Shown one piece after another: positions 8,984 through 17,420 of a stretch of DNA of 64,000 nucleotides. The stretch comes from DSXH01 sp020724325 (GTDB taxonomy: Bacteria > Bacteroidota > Ignavibacteria > Ignavibacteriales > Melioribacteraceae): positions 22,319 through 86,318 of the forward strand of contig JBFLYW010000014.1 of the NCBI GenBank assembly GCA_040756515.1, read 5' to 3'. Under the pieces are notes generated by a model, which did no database searches, had not been told where the DNA came from, and worked only from the letters and a program-made list of their open reading frames with translations. The position numbers were made by a program, and so were the translations under genes. Position 1 is the stretch's first letter. Each line of letters starts with the position of its first letter.

Positions 8984-10921
8984 CTATTCCGGACCAATCT
9001 TTCTTACGATTTGTTCTGGTATTGTAAACTCCGGTAAGGTTGTACGGAGTTTCTTATAATATAACTTCGCTTTATCCATTCTGCTCCAGTGCATTTCATA
9101 CAAAATTCTGTATGAAAGCATTCTACCTATTGTTTCTTCAATAAATCTTGTATATCTGTTTTGGTTTTGTGAGAATTTTATTGAGAAATCAGGATCCGGA
9201 GCCGGAATATATTGATCGCTTTTAACGGTTTTGAAAAGGAATAAATGAGGAACAATTTGATAACCTTTTGGCAGACTAAATTCACCTCTCTGCATTTCGT
9301 TTGCAAACAATTCCAATCCTACATAAAAATCTCTATCTGAATTATTTGAGATAAGATTTGTCATCACATTCCTGTAATTCATCTCTATTATGTTAGCGTC
9401 ATACTTTTCATTACGCTCGAATGGTTCTAATGCTTTCAGAAACAAATTCATTTCACTTTCAATATTTGTTATAATGTTTGGGTAATTTCTTTTCAACTGG
9501 TTATAATACCATGAGCGCCGCAGCAATTCTTTATCAATTACTACAACGTCTTTTCGATAGTTCTCAACAAACTGGAAGTAATATGATGCCGATATGAAAT
9601 AATCCCACTGATAAGAAAACACAATAGAATTCTCTTCCACACTGTTAAGAATATTTTTTGTGTAATCTTCATAAATGTATTGCTTGCTTTGATCTACAGA
9701 ATTGTAGTTGGTTACTAAAGGAATGATGCTAATTAATGGAAATAAATAAATTATTCTTTTCTTCAGTTTGAATCTTTTCTTTACTTGCAATAATATGAAG
9801 TAAATGCCCAAAGAGATTAATATCGAAATAATAATAAAGTTGAACAGGAAATATGAATCTATATCTACTATGTCATAGTTAATAGAATAAAAAAGTGCAA
9901 TAATAAAGGAGATTACAAATAAACCGGTAATTTTTTTACTTGACCTGACGAGGAATAGAAATCCGGTTATCGCAAGTAGAAGTCCCGGAATAGTAAACTC
10001 AGATGGCAGATTGCTAAAGAAATAACCAAGCTGTTTTTTGGAAACTTCTATTGATGAGAAAAACCAAACCAGATATTGTTTACCGGTTATATGTCTTAAA
10101 AAGTTTTCTGCGTTAATAGGATTGCCCCAGTTAATTTCTGGATTAGCTGAAGCTCTTATCGGTAAATAGGAATAAAGAATTATTAGTAAAATAAAAGAAG
10201 GAATAAACGTGACGGCTATTTTTACAAATGATCTCCTTAAGAAATTTTCTTTAATAAAAAATAAAATTGCTGCGAAGGGAAGTACCAGCAGAGTTGTCAT
10301 GTGATTTGCAAATCCTAATGCGAGCATTATTCCCACCGGTAACCAATCGTATAGCGAGTTTTTATCGGAATAATAAACCTTTAGTGAAGAAAAAATTATT
10401 AATGCGAAAAGAAAAATCTGAAGTGAATAAACCTCAACAGAAGTGGATTGCATCCAGAAAGTTTTACTAAAGGCAAGGAATAATCCGCCCGTAATTGCAG
10501 CAGAAACAACTACTGTGTTGTTACTATCTGCCATTTCCGAAATGCGGAATAATTTTGCTTTGGGTTTCTTGTCAAGCTTTTTTGCCGGTTGAATATTAGC
10601 AATTATCAAAACTGAAGATTTTATGAAAAACAGGATTCCCAGGGCGCACCAAACCGCAGCCAGTAAATTTGCTTTCTGAATCAATGAAATAGGAAGTGGT
10701 AATTGCATAAAGAGATATCCGGCAAGAGTAAATAACGGATATCCGGTAGGATGCGAAATACCAAGTGTTGCCTGAACTGCTGCTAACTCTCCGGAATCGA
10801 TCTGTAGTACACTTGGTGCGAGGGTTAGCAGATAAATTAAAAATACTAACAGCGAATTTATTGCCGGAGCTAATTTATGGTAAGCAAAAAATTCAGCCGA
10901 GATATTTTTTAAATAATTCAT
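8984..10921 (-). CDS. DUF2723 membrane protein (GT-C / O-mannosyltransferase-like)
   Basis: A 645-residue protein with about ten membrane segments in its first two thirds and a soluble C-terminal part. The N-terminal signature 'DSGELAAVQATLGISHPTGY' matches the DUF2723 family (animal relative TMEM260), whose members resemble GT-C glycosyltransferases using lipid-linked sugars. The acidic pair in 'DSGE' sits in the first outer loop, where GT-C enzymes have their catalytic acid. The acceptor is unknown. The start overlaps the end of glnE by 29 bases, so the two are probably one transcript despite unrelated roles. Confidence 0.78.
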   Translation of the reverse strand: MNYLKNISAEFFAYHKLAPAINSLLVFLIYLLTLAPSVLQIDSGELAAVQATLGISHPTGYPLFTLAGYLFMQLPLPISLIQKANLLAAVWCALGILFFIKSSVLIIANIQPAKKLDKKPKAKLFRISEMADSNNTVVVSAAITGGLFLAFSKTFWMQSTSVEVYSLQIFLFALIIFSSLKVYYSDKNSLYDWLPVGIMLALGFANHMTTLLVLPFAAILFFIKENFLRRSFVKIAVTFIPSFILLIILYSYLPIRASANPEINWGNPINAENFLRHITGKQYLVWFFSSIEVSKKQLGYFFSNLPSEFTIPGLLLAITGFLFLVRSSKKITGLFVISFIIALFYSINYDIVDIDSYFLFNFIIISILISLGIYFILLQVKKRFKLKKRIIYLFPLISIIPLVTNYNSVDQSKQYIYEDYTKNILNSVEENSIVFSYQWDYFISASYYFQFVENYRKDVVVIDKELLRRSWYYNQLKRNYPNIITNIESEMNLFLKALEPFERNEKYDANIIEMNYRNVMTNLISNNSDRDFYVGLELFANEMQRGEFSLPKGYQIVPHLFLFKTVKSDQYIPAPDPDFSIKFSQNQNRYTRFIEETIGRMLSYRILYEMHWSRMDKAKLYYKKLRTTLPEFTIPEQIVRKIGPE

Positions 10922-13679
10922 TATTCGTCTTAACTATATTTTTAAGTTCATCATCTACTAAGATTCCGTGAAATGATTTAAGCCATCTTGAAAGAACTGA
11001 TTTTTTTTCATCACTTAATGGAATTAAACTGTTAGAAACATCGAAAATATTTTGAACAGCAAGTTCAATCAGTTTAAGTGTTCTGAAATTTTTATTCAAA
11101 ATTTTTACATCATCATTTTGAGCGCCTTTAGCCAGCAGACCGAACAACTTGTAACGCTTAACACCGATTGCTCGTTTAAGAATATCTTTATTGCTCAAAA
11201 TTACTGAATCGATAATAAAATCAACTGTAGCTAATCCGCCGCTTTGCTTTTTTATATTAAACAAGTACCCGTTATAACCTAATAATTCTGTCTTTATTTT
11301 TTTATCCATAATTTTAATTTCGTTTCTTATCATCTCTGCCGGTAAATTTTCAGCAGTCTTTATTACTGTTTCTGTAAGCGAATTGAATAGAGATTCGTTT
11401 CCGTAAATAAAACTCAATTTGGAAAATGCTTCCAGCTCCCAGACTTTTGCTCTGGTTCTTATATATTCATTGAATTTACCTATACTCCATATTAATTGTG
11501 ATCTTTTTCCTTCAGGGCGCAATCTGAAATCAAGGGCAAGCGGTTTTAACTTTTCCTGAAGCAAACCTGTAAGCGTTAAATATGATTTTTCTTTTTCAAC
11601 CGCCTCTAATTCTGATTCTGCCACCAATATGAGATCAATATCGGATGCAAAACTTAAAGTTGAAGATGAGAAACTTCCTAAGCCGGCAATAAAGAAATTA
11701 AGATTGGTATCTGTTTGTGCCAGCAGGTTCTTTATTCTATTAATTAAATAGCCGGCAATGGTTTCTGATAAGATTTCTTGTTTCAATAATCCAAGCGAAA
11801 ACCGGGCAGATAAATAAAATTGCAGCTGATTATAAGTCCATTTGGATAATTCCTCTATAGAAATATCCTGGAATATTTTTCGTGTAAGTAATTGCTCTGA
11901 ACAGGGTTTATCAATTACCAATAAATTGATTGTCCTGTCAGAAAACTCGCACAACGATAAAATATTTTTTAGAAATAATTTATCGCAAAGTTCTGCGTAC
12001 CAGATAGATGTGGGAGTAACAGATCTAATTATTTTTACAAAGTTATCCAGTACTCTATCCGGCGCAGAAGATTTTTTCAGGTATTCGAATATGTTAGGGC
12101 TAAATTCTTCGAATAAAGAAACAGTCCGCTGATCGAATTCCTTCCGTCCATAAATTCCTATACCGCTTGAAAGATAATTCCAGCTTTTTATTGCCCGGGT
12201 TTTATCTTTGAATTTTACTTCCTCTACAGGAGCTTTAGCATTATCACCGGTTGAAATAATAGACTCGTAAATTTTCCGAACGTCTTTTCGGTGTTGGTTT
12301 AATTGCATTTTGAATTCAGATACAGAACCAAATCCTAAAAACATCGATAGTTTCTTTTGCATATCGCCCGATTCTGGAATAAGATGCGTTTGGGTATCAT
12401 TCATCAACTGTAAAAAATGTTCTATCTTTCTGTAAAAATAATAAGCATCTAAAAAAATCTTTTTTTCTTTATTGCTCAGTAATTTATTTAAGCAAAGAGA
12501 ATTGACTGCTTCAATTGTATTACCGGTTTTTAACTCCGGAATTTTACCGCCGTTTATTAGTTGAAGTGCCTGAACTGAAAATTCAATATCTCTAATTCCG
12601 CCTTTGAAAAGCTTTACATTTTCTTTATCACTGTTACTGAGTTCAATTTTCTTTTTGATTTTATGGATCTGCTCTTTTAACGGCTGCGAATATGAGATTG
12701 GAAAAATATATGGTTTAAGGAAATTTCTGAAATTATTAAATAGAGTGTGGCTGCCTGTAATAAAGTTGAGTTTAATTAGCATTTGGCGTTCCCAATCTTC
12801 GCCGCGTGTTTCGTAATATTTTATGTAATCATTTAGCGATTTGCAGAGCGGCGAATACTTGCCATCGGGACGCAGACGGAAATCTACTCTGTAGAGATAT
12901 CCTTTATCCGTAATTTCGCTGGAAGATTTAATAAAGAGTAATGAGGTTTCGGATAGCAGCTCGTGATACTCCTTATTAATTGCATCATATAATTCATTTT
13001 CATCGTAGAAAAGGAGTAGATCAATATCAGAACTGTAATTAAGTTCATTGCCGCCAAGTTTACCAAGAGAACATAAACAAAATTTATTTTTATCTAATGA
13101 TATAGAATACTTTGCTTCTATTTCTTCGTAACAAATATTAAAGAGGCGGGATGTTAGTACATTCGCAAGTATAGAAAGTTGTCTTGTTGTTGTTGTAAAA
13201 TCTATCAGCTTCAAAATATCGGCTATACCAATTTTTAACGTAAATCTCTTCTTTATTTGCTTCAGATAGTTCAGCTTTGCATTAAAAGAGTTATATCGTC
13301 TTACGCCGTTATCAACTTCTCTAATCAGCTCCTCGTTATTGAAATCTTTTATAATGTATTCCTGGTCGAATAATTGGTATAGGTACTCAGGGTTCCTCAC
13401 AACAATATCAGTTAAATAATTACTGTTGGCTGTAATTGAAATCAGGATTTCCGGATGATGCGGATATTTTGTTATCTCTTGGATGAATGATTTCTTATCA
13501 TATAGCGAATTTAAAATACGCAGCAGGTTTGATTCAGATGAATTATCGAAATGAAATTTACCGGCTTCATGCTCTAAACATTTTATCAATGGTTCAAATT
13601 GATCCGATTGAATACTACCTTCGGTCAATTCAATTATTCGTGTAATAAATCCGTTTGAAAAGGAAAATTTTTTCTTCAC
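10893..13679 (-). CDS. glnE: Glutamine synthetase adenylyltransferase/deadenylase GlnE
   Basis: GlnE adds or removes AMP on glutamine synthetase under PII control. Both nucleotidyltransferase domains are visible. The N-terminal (deadenylating) one has 'GKLGGNELNYSSDIDLLLF' around residues 205-221, then 'RLRPDGKYSPL' and 'YYETRGEDWERQMLIK'. The C-terminal (adenylylating) one has 'GLGSFSSSTLSFASDIDLIL' around 664-684, then 'RLRPEGKRSQL'. In the second domain the usual GKLG-GxE sequence is diverged while the two aspartates remain. Length 928 is close to the family norm. The start is GTG; an in-frame stop lies two codons upstream, which fixes the N-terminus. No Shine-Dalgarno sequence is seen. 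A PII gene lies about 3.3 kb away at 17018. Confidence 0.9.
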   Translation of the reverse strand: MKKKFSFSNGFITRIIELTEGSIQSDQFEPLIKCLEHEAGKFHFDNSSESNLLRILNSLYDKKSFIQEITKYPHHPEILISITANSNYLTDIVVRNPEYLYQLFDQEYIIKDFNNEELIREVDNGVRRYNSFNAKLNYLKQIKKRFTLKIGIADILKLIDFTTTTRQLSILANVLTSRLFNICYEEIEAKYSISLDKNKFCLCSLGKLGGNELNYSSDIDLLLFYDENELYDAINKEYHELLSETSLLFIKSSSEITDKGYLYRVDFRLRPDGKYSPLCKSLNDYIKYYETRGEDWERQMLIKLNFITGSHTLFNNFRNFLKPYIFPISYSQPLKEQIHKIKKKIELSNSDKENVKLFKGGIRDIEFSVQALQLINGGKIPELKTGNTIEAVNSLCLNKLLSNKEKKIFLDAYYFYRKIEHFLQLMNDTQTHLIPESGDMQKKLSMFLGFGSVSEFKMQLNQHRKDVRKIYESIISTGDNAKAPVEEVKFKDKTRAIKSWNYLSSGIGIYGRKEFDQRTVSLFEEFSPNIFEYLKKSSAPDRVLDNFVKIIRSVTPTSIWYAELCDKLFLKNILSLCEFSDRTINLLVIDKPCSEQLLTRKIFQDISIEELSKWTYNQLQFYLSARFSLGLLKQEILSETIAGYLINRIKNLLAQTDTNLNFFIAGLGSFSSSTLSFASDIDLILVAESELEAVEKEKSYLTLTGLLQEKLKPLALDFRLRPEGKRSQLIWSIGKFNEYIRTRAKVWELEAFSKLSFIYGNESLFNSLTETVIKTAENLPAEMIRNEIKIMDKKIKTELLGYNGYLFNIKKQSGGLATVDFIIDSVILSNKDILKRAIGVKRYKLFGLLAKGAQNDDVKILNKNFRTLKLIELAVQNIFDVSNSLIPLSDEKKSVLSRWLKSFHGILVDDELKNIVKTNNELFKKYLG

Positions 13680-13744
13680 AAACTAATGTTAAACTTTTGT
13701 TAACTAAAATAGGTGATAAAGAAATAAATCGCACATATTAGTCG

Positions 13745-13764
13745 GTATCATTATTCAATGATAC
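13745..13764. other. Hairpin in the divergent glnE-secA intergenic region
   Basis: An 8-bp perfect inverted repeat (GTATCATT with AATGATAC) encloses a 4-base loop, 65 bases upstream of glnE and about 178 bases upstream of secA. There is no T-run, so it is not an intrinsic terminator; an operator or mRNA leader structure is possible. The rest of the 262-base gap shows no gene. Confidence 0.4.
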
Positions 13765-13941
13765 TACGCATATGTTAAAAGCCTTTGCCGCCTAATCACA
13801 AAAGCACAAAGAAAAATTTGAAACAGTTTCGCAAAAGAAGTTTATAACAATCTAAATAATTGATTGAATACTGGAATGGCGTTTCATTGCATTTCAGAAC
13901 CTCTTTATTTAACTTGATAACCCGAAAATGTGGAGTAATTA

Positions 13942-16900
13942 ATGTTTAATTCACTTCTGAAGAAAATCTTTGGCGATAAAAATGTACGTGTAACAAAGGA
14001 TCTATGGCCTATTGTTGAAGAGATTAATGATCATTTTGAAAAACTTAAAGAGCTTTCCGATGATCAATTACGTGCAAAAACAACAGAATTTAGAAATAAA
14101 ATTTCTACCGAAACAGAAGACCTAAAAAATCAACTTAATGAAATTAAGATTCAGCTTCAGCAGGTTCAGTCTTCTGAAGAAAAACATACTTTGTATGATG
14201 AGATAGAACAGATTAATAACGAGTTAGATGAAAAGTATGAACAGATATTGAACGATTTACTGCCGGAAGCATTTGCAGTTGTAAAAGAAACCTGCCGCCG
14301 GCTTGTTGGAAAATCCTGGGATGTTGCCGGTACTAAAATAACATGGGATATGATCCCTTACGATGTTCAATTGATTGGCGGAATTGTTCTGCATCAAGGT
14401 AAAATTGCTGAAATGGCAACCGGCGAAGGGAAAACACTTGTAGCCACACTTCCTATTTACTTAAATGCACTTACAGGAAGAGGCGTTCACATCGTAACTG
14501 TTAACGATTATCTTGCAAAACGTGACAGCGAATGGATGGGCGAGATTTTTAAGTATCATGGAATGACACTCGGCTGCATTTTAAATACAATGGATAGTCA
14601 GCAGCGTAAAGTAATTTACGGTTATGATATCACTTACGGAACTAATAATGAATTTGGTTTCGATTATTTACGCGATAATATGGCTGTTGAAAAAGAAAAT
14701 TGCGTTCAACGCGGTCATAATTATGCAATAGTAGATGAAGTTGACTCGGTTCTTATAGACGAAGCAAGAACTCCTCTAATAATTTCCGGACCCGTTGAAA
14801 AGACCGAACATAAGTATGACGATATGAAGCCCCGTATCGAACGGCTCTTCAGGAAACAATCTAATTTTGTTGCTTCAATAGTTAAAGAAGCAGAAGAACT
14901 TCTTAAAACAGATGATTCAAAGAATAGAGAAAAAGCCGGCGTATTACTGCTGAGAGCTCACAGAGGATTTCCGAAAAACAAAGCTCTGCTAAAATTATTT
15001 GCTGAACCTGAGTATAAAAAATTAATGCATCAGACAGAACTTGAATTCTTGAAAGAGAATGCCAAACGGATGCCGGAAATTGATGAAGAACTTTACTTCG
15101 CAATTGAAGAGAGGAATAATCAAATTGATTTAACTGAAAAAGGACGTGAAGAATTGGCTTCTGGCTCTAGAGAAGGAAAAGAGTTTTTTGTACTTCCGGA
15201 TTTGGGTACAGAAATAAGTAAAATTGAAAATGATAACACACTAACGGTAGAAGAAAAGCTTAGAAAGAAAGACGAACTTTACCACATTTATACAGAAAGA
15301 TCTGATGTTATTCATACACTCAACCAGCTTTTAAAAGCTTACAGCCTGTTCGAAAAAGATGTTGAATATGTAATAACAGAAGATGGTAAAATTGCCATAG
15401 TTGATGAATTTACAGGTAGAATTTTACCCGGCAGAAGATATTCTGATGGTTTGCATCAGGCTATCGAAGCAAAAGAAAATGTTAAAGTAGAACGCGATAC
15501 TCAAACATTAGCTTCTATTACGCTCCAAAATTATTTCCGTATGTATAAAAAACTTGCTGGCATGACCGGTACTGCAGAAACCGAAGAATCGGAATTTTAC
15601 CAGATTTATAAATTAGAAGTAATTGTTATACCAACAAATAAACCGGTTATCCGTATAGATGAAGATGATGCTATTTTCAGAACTAAGAGGGAAAAGTACA
15701 ACGCAATTATTGATCAAATAAAAAACTTAAAAGAGGAAAGAAGACCTGTTCTAGTAGGAACAACAAGCGTTGAAGTTTCGGAAACTATTAGCAGAATGCT
15801 TAAGCGTCAGGGTGTTTCGCATAATGTTTTAAATGCAAAACAGCATCAGAGAGAAGCTGAAATTGTTGCTTTCGCCGGACAGCCTGGAGCGGTTACTATT
15901 GCAACTAATATGGCGGGTCGTGGTACGGATATTAAACTTGGCGCTGGAGTTATAGGTTCAGGCGGTCTTTATATTCTTGGAACCGAACGTCATGAAGCAA
16001 GAAGAATTGACCGTCAATTAAGAGGTAGAGCCGGACGTCAAGGAGACCCGGGCTCATCAAAATTCTTTATCTCGCTCGAAGATGATTTAATGCGGCTATT
16101 CAGCGGTGATCGAATTACAAATGTAATGGGAAGGCTTGGTATGGAAGAGGGTGAAGCAATTCAACATCCTCTAATTAGTAAATCTGTAGAACGCGCTCAA
16201 AAGAAAGTTGAAGAAAATAACTTCGCAATTCGTAAGAGACTTCTTGAATTTGATAATGTAATGAACCAGCAGAGGGAAGTTATTTATTTAAGAAGAAGAC
16301 AGGCTCTGGAAGGCGAAAGATTAAAAGGAGAAATTTTAGAATTCCTTGAAGAGTTTATTGATACTGTTCTCGATAAATATTTTGAAGATGCAAATATTGA
16401 AAAAATCCATGATGAAATTCTTCAGTATCTGTTAGTCGATTTCAGAATTGAACCGGAAGCATTCGAAAAATTAGGCAAGGATGGACTAAAAGAAACAATT
16501 TTTGAGGCGGCTAAGGATTTCTATAATAAAAAAGAAGAAATGATTGGCAATGAAATTATGTCGCGCCTGGAAAGATTTGCTGTGCTCTCTGTAATTGATG
16601 AAAAATGGAAAGAACATTTACGGGAAATGGACGATCTTAAAGAAGGCATCGGTTTGAGAGCTTATGGACAGAAAGACCCTCTGCTTGAATATAAAGGAGA
16701 AGCGTATAACTTATTTGTCCAACTGCTTGAACATATTAGAAACGAAGTTGTATCCTTCTGCTTTAAGTTTTGGCCTCAGGCACCAGCAGAAGTTCAGGGA
16801 AGAAAATTAGCTCCTGCTCAAAGAATGAGAACTATTAAGGATACTACAGATAATCTTGGACTAAAAGCACAACCTCTAGAAGGTGAACGTGCTCATCGTG

Positions 16901-17004
16901 GAAAACAACAGCCAGTTAAGGTAGAACAAAAAGTGGGTAGAAACGACCCCTGCCCTTGCGGTAGTGGAAAAAAATACAAAAATTGCCACGGTAATCTTTC
17001 TTAA
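13942..17004 (+). CDS. secA: Preprotein translocase ATPase SecA
   Basis: Motor ATPase that pushes unfolded preproteins through SecYEG. Walker A 'MATGEGKT' is at 158-165, 'VDEVDSVLIDEARTPLIISG' (DEAD-like) follows, then 'GRILPGRRYSDGLHQAIEAK', 'ITLQNYFRMYKKLAGMTGTA' and 'TNMAGRGTDIKLG'. The C-terminal zinc tail C1004-P-C1006 ... C1015-H1016, a SecB/phospholipid-binding module, is intact. At 1020 residues it is longer than the E. coli protein, mainly through a charged insertion between about 285 and 450, as in Bacteroidota/Chlorobi SecA. Fourteen bases separate it from glnB. Confidence 0.97.
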   Translation: MFNSLLKKIFGDKNVRVTKDLWPIVEEINDHFEKLKELSDDQLRAKTTEFRNKISTETEDLKNQLNEIKIQLQQVQSSEEKHTLYDEIEQINNELDEKYEQILNDLLPEAFAVVKETCRRLVGKSWDVAGTKITWDMIPYDVQLIGGIVLHQGKIAEMATGEGKTLVATLPIYLNALTGRGVHIVTVNDYLAKRDSEWMGEIFKYHGMTLGCILNTMDSQQRKVIYGYDITYGTNNEFGFDYLRDNMAVEKENCVQRGHNYAIVDEVDSVLIDEARTPLIISGPVEKTEHKYDDMKPRIERLFRKQSNFVASIVKEAEELLKTDDSKNREKAGVLLLRAHRGFPKNKALLKLFAEPEYKKLMHQTELEFLKENAKRMPEIDEELYFAIEERNNQIDLTEKGREELASGSREGKEFFVLPDLGTEISKIENDNTLTVEEKLRKKDELYHIYTERSDVIHTLNQLLKAYSLFEKDVEYVITEDGKIAIVDEFTGRILPGRRYSDGLHQAIEAKENVKVERDTQTLASITLQNYFRMYKKLAGMTGTAETEESEFYQIYKLEVIVIPTNKPVIRIDEDDAIFRTKREKYNAIIDQIKNLKEERRPVLVGTTSVEVSETISRMLKRQGVSHNVLNAKQHQREAEIVAFAGQPGAVTIATNMAGRGTDIKLGAGVIGSGGLYILGTERHEARRIDRQLRGRAGRQGDPGSSKFFISLEDDLMRLFSGDRITNVMGRLGMEEGEAIQHPLISKSVERAQKKVEENNFAIRKRLLEFDNVMNQQREVIYLRRRQALEGERLKGEILEFLEEFIDTVLDKYFEDANIEKIHDEILQYLLVDFRIEPEAFEKLGKDGLKETIFEAAKDFYNKKEEMIGNEIMSRLERFAVLSVIDEKWKEHLREMDDLKEGIGLRAYGQKDPLLEYKGEAYNLFVQLLEHIRNEVVSFCFKFWPQAPAEVQGRKLAPAQRMRTIKDTTDNLGLKAQPLEGERAHRGKQQPVKVEQKVGRNDPCPCGSGKKYKNCHGNLS

Positions 17005-17017
17005 CACCGAGGTTTGA

Positions 17018-17356
17018 ATGAAAAAAATTGAAGCTATAATCCGCCCTTTCAAATTGGATGAAGTTAAAGAAGCTCTTCTGGAAGCCGGTATAAGAGGAAT
17101 GACAATTACAGAAGTTAGAGGTTACGGCAGACAAAAAGGTCATAAAGAAACTTATCGCGGCAGCGAATATCAAATTGAATTTGTTCCTAAAATAAAGATA
17201 GAAGTTGTAGTTGATGATTCCATTTCTGAAAAAGCAGTTGATGCAATTCTTTTAACAGCTAAAACCGGGCAGGTTGGCGACGGAAAAATTTTTATCTCCG
17301 ATGTTTCCGATGTAATTAGAATAAGAACGGATGAATCCGGTCCAGAAGCATTGTAA
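17018..17356 (+). CDS. glnB: Nitrogen regulatory PII protein
   Basis: A 112-residue trimeric PII signal protein that senses 2-oxoglutarate and ATP/ADP. The T-loop 'KGHKETYRGSEYQIEFVPK' keeps Tyr51, the residue uridylylated in proteobacterial GlnB, and the C-terminal 'TAKTGQVGDGKIFISDV' is canonical. No glnD (uridylyltransferase), amtB or glnA is in the window. GlnE, its usual downstream target, is encoded divergently on the other side of secA. The name glnB rather than glnK is chosen because amtB is absent nearby; the two cannot be separated by sequence alone. Confidence 0.93.
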   Translation: MKKIEAIIRPFKLDEVKEALLEAGIRGMTITEVRGYGRQKGHKETYRGSEYQIEFVPKIKIEVVVDDSISEKAVDAILLTAKTGQVGDGKIFISDVSDVIRIRTDESGPEAL

Positions 17357-17420
17357 TCATTAATAATAGGTGAGCGTATAGATCAATTTTACCGTCATTA
17401 CTAATAAAATAAAAAATAAC

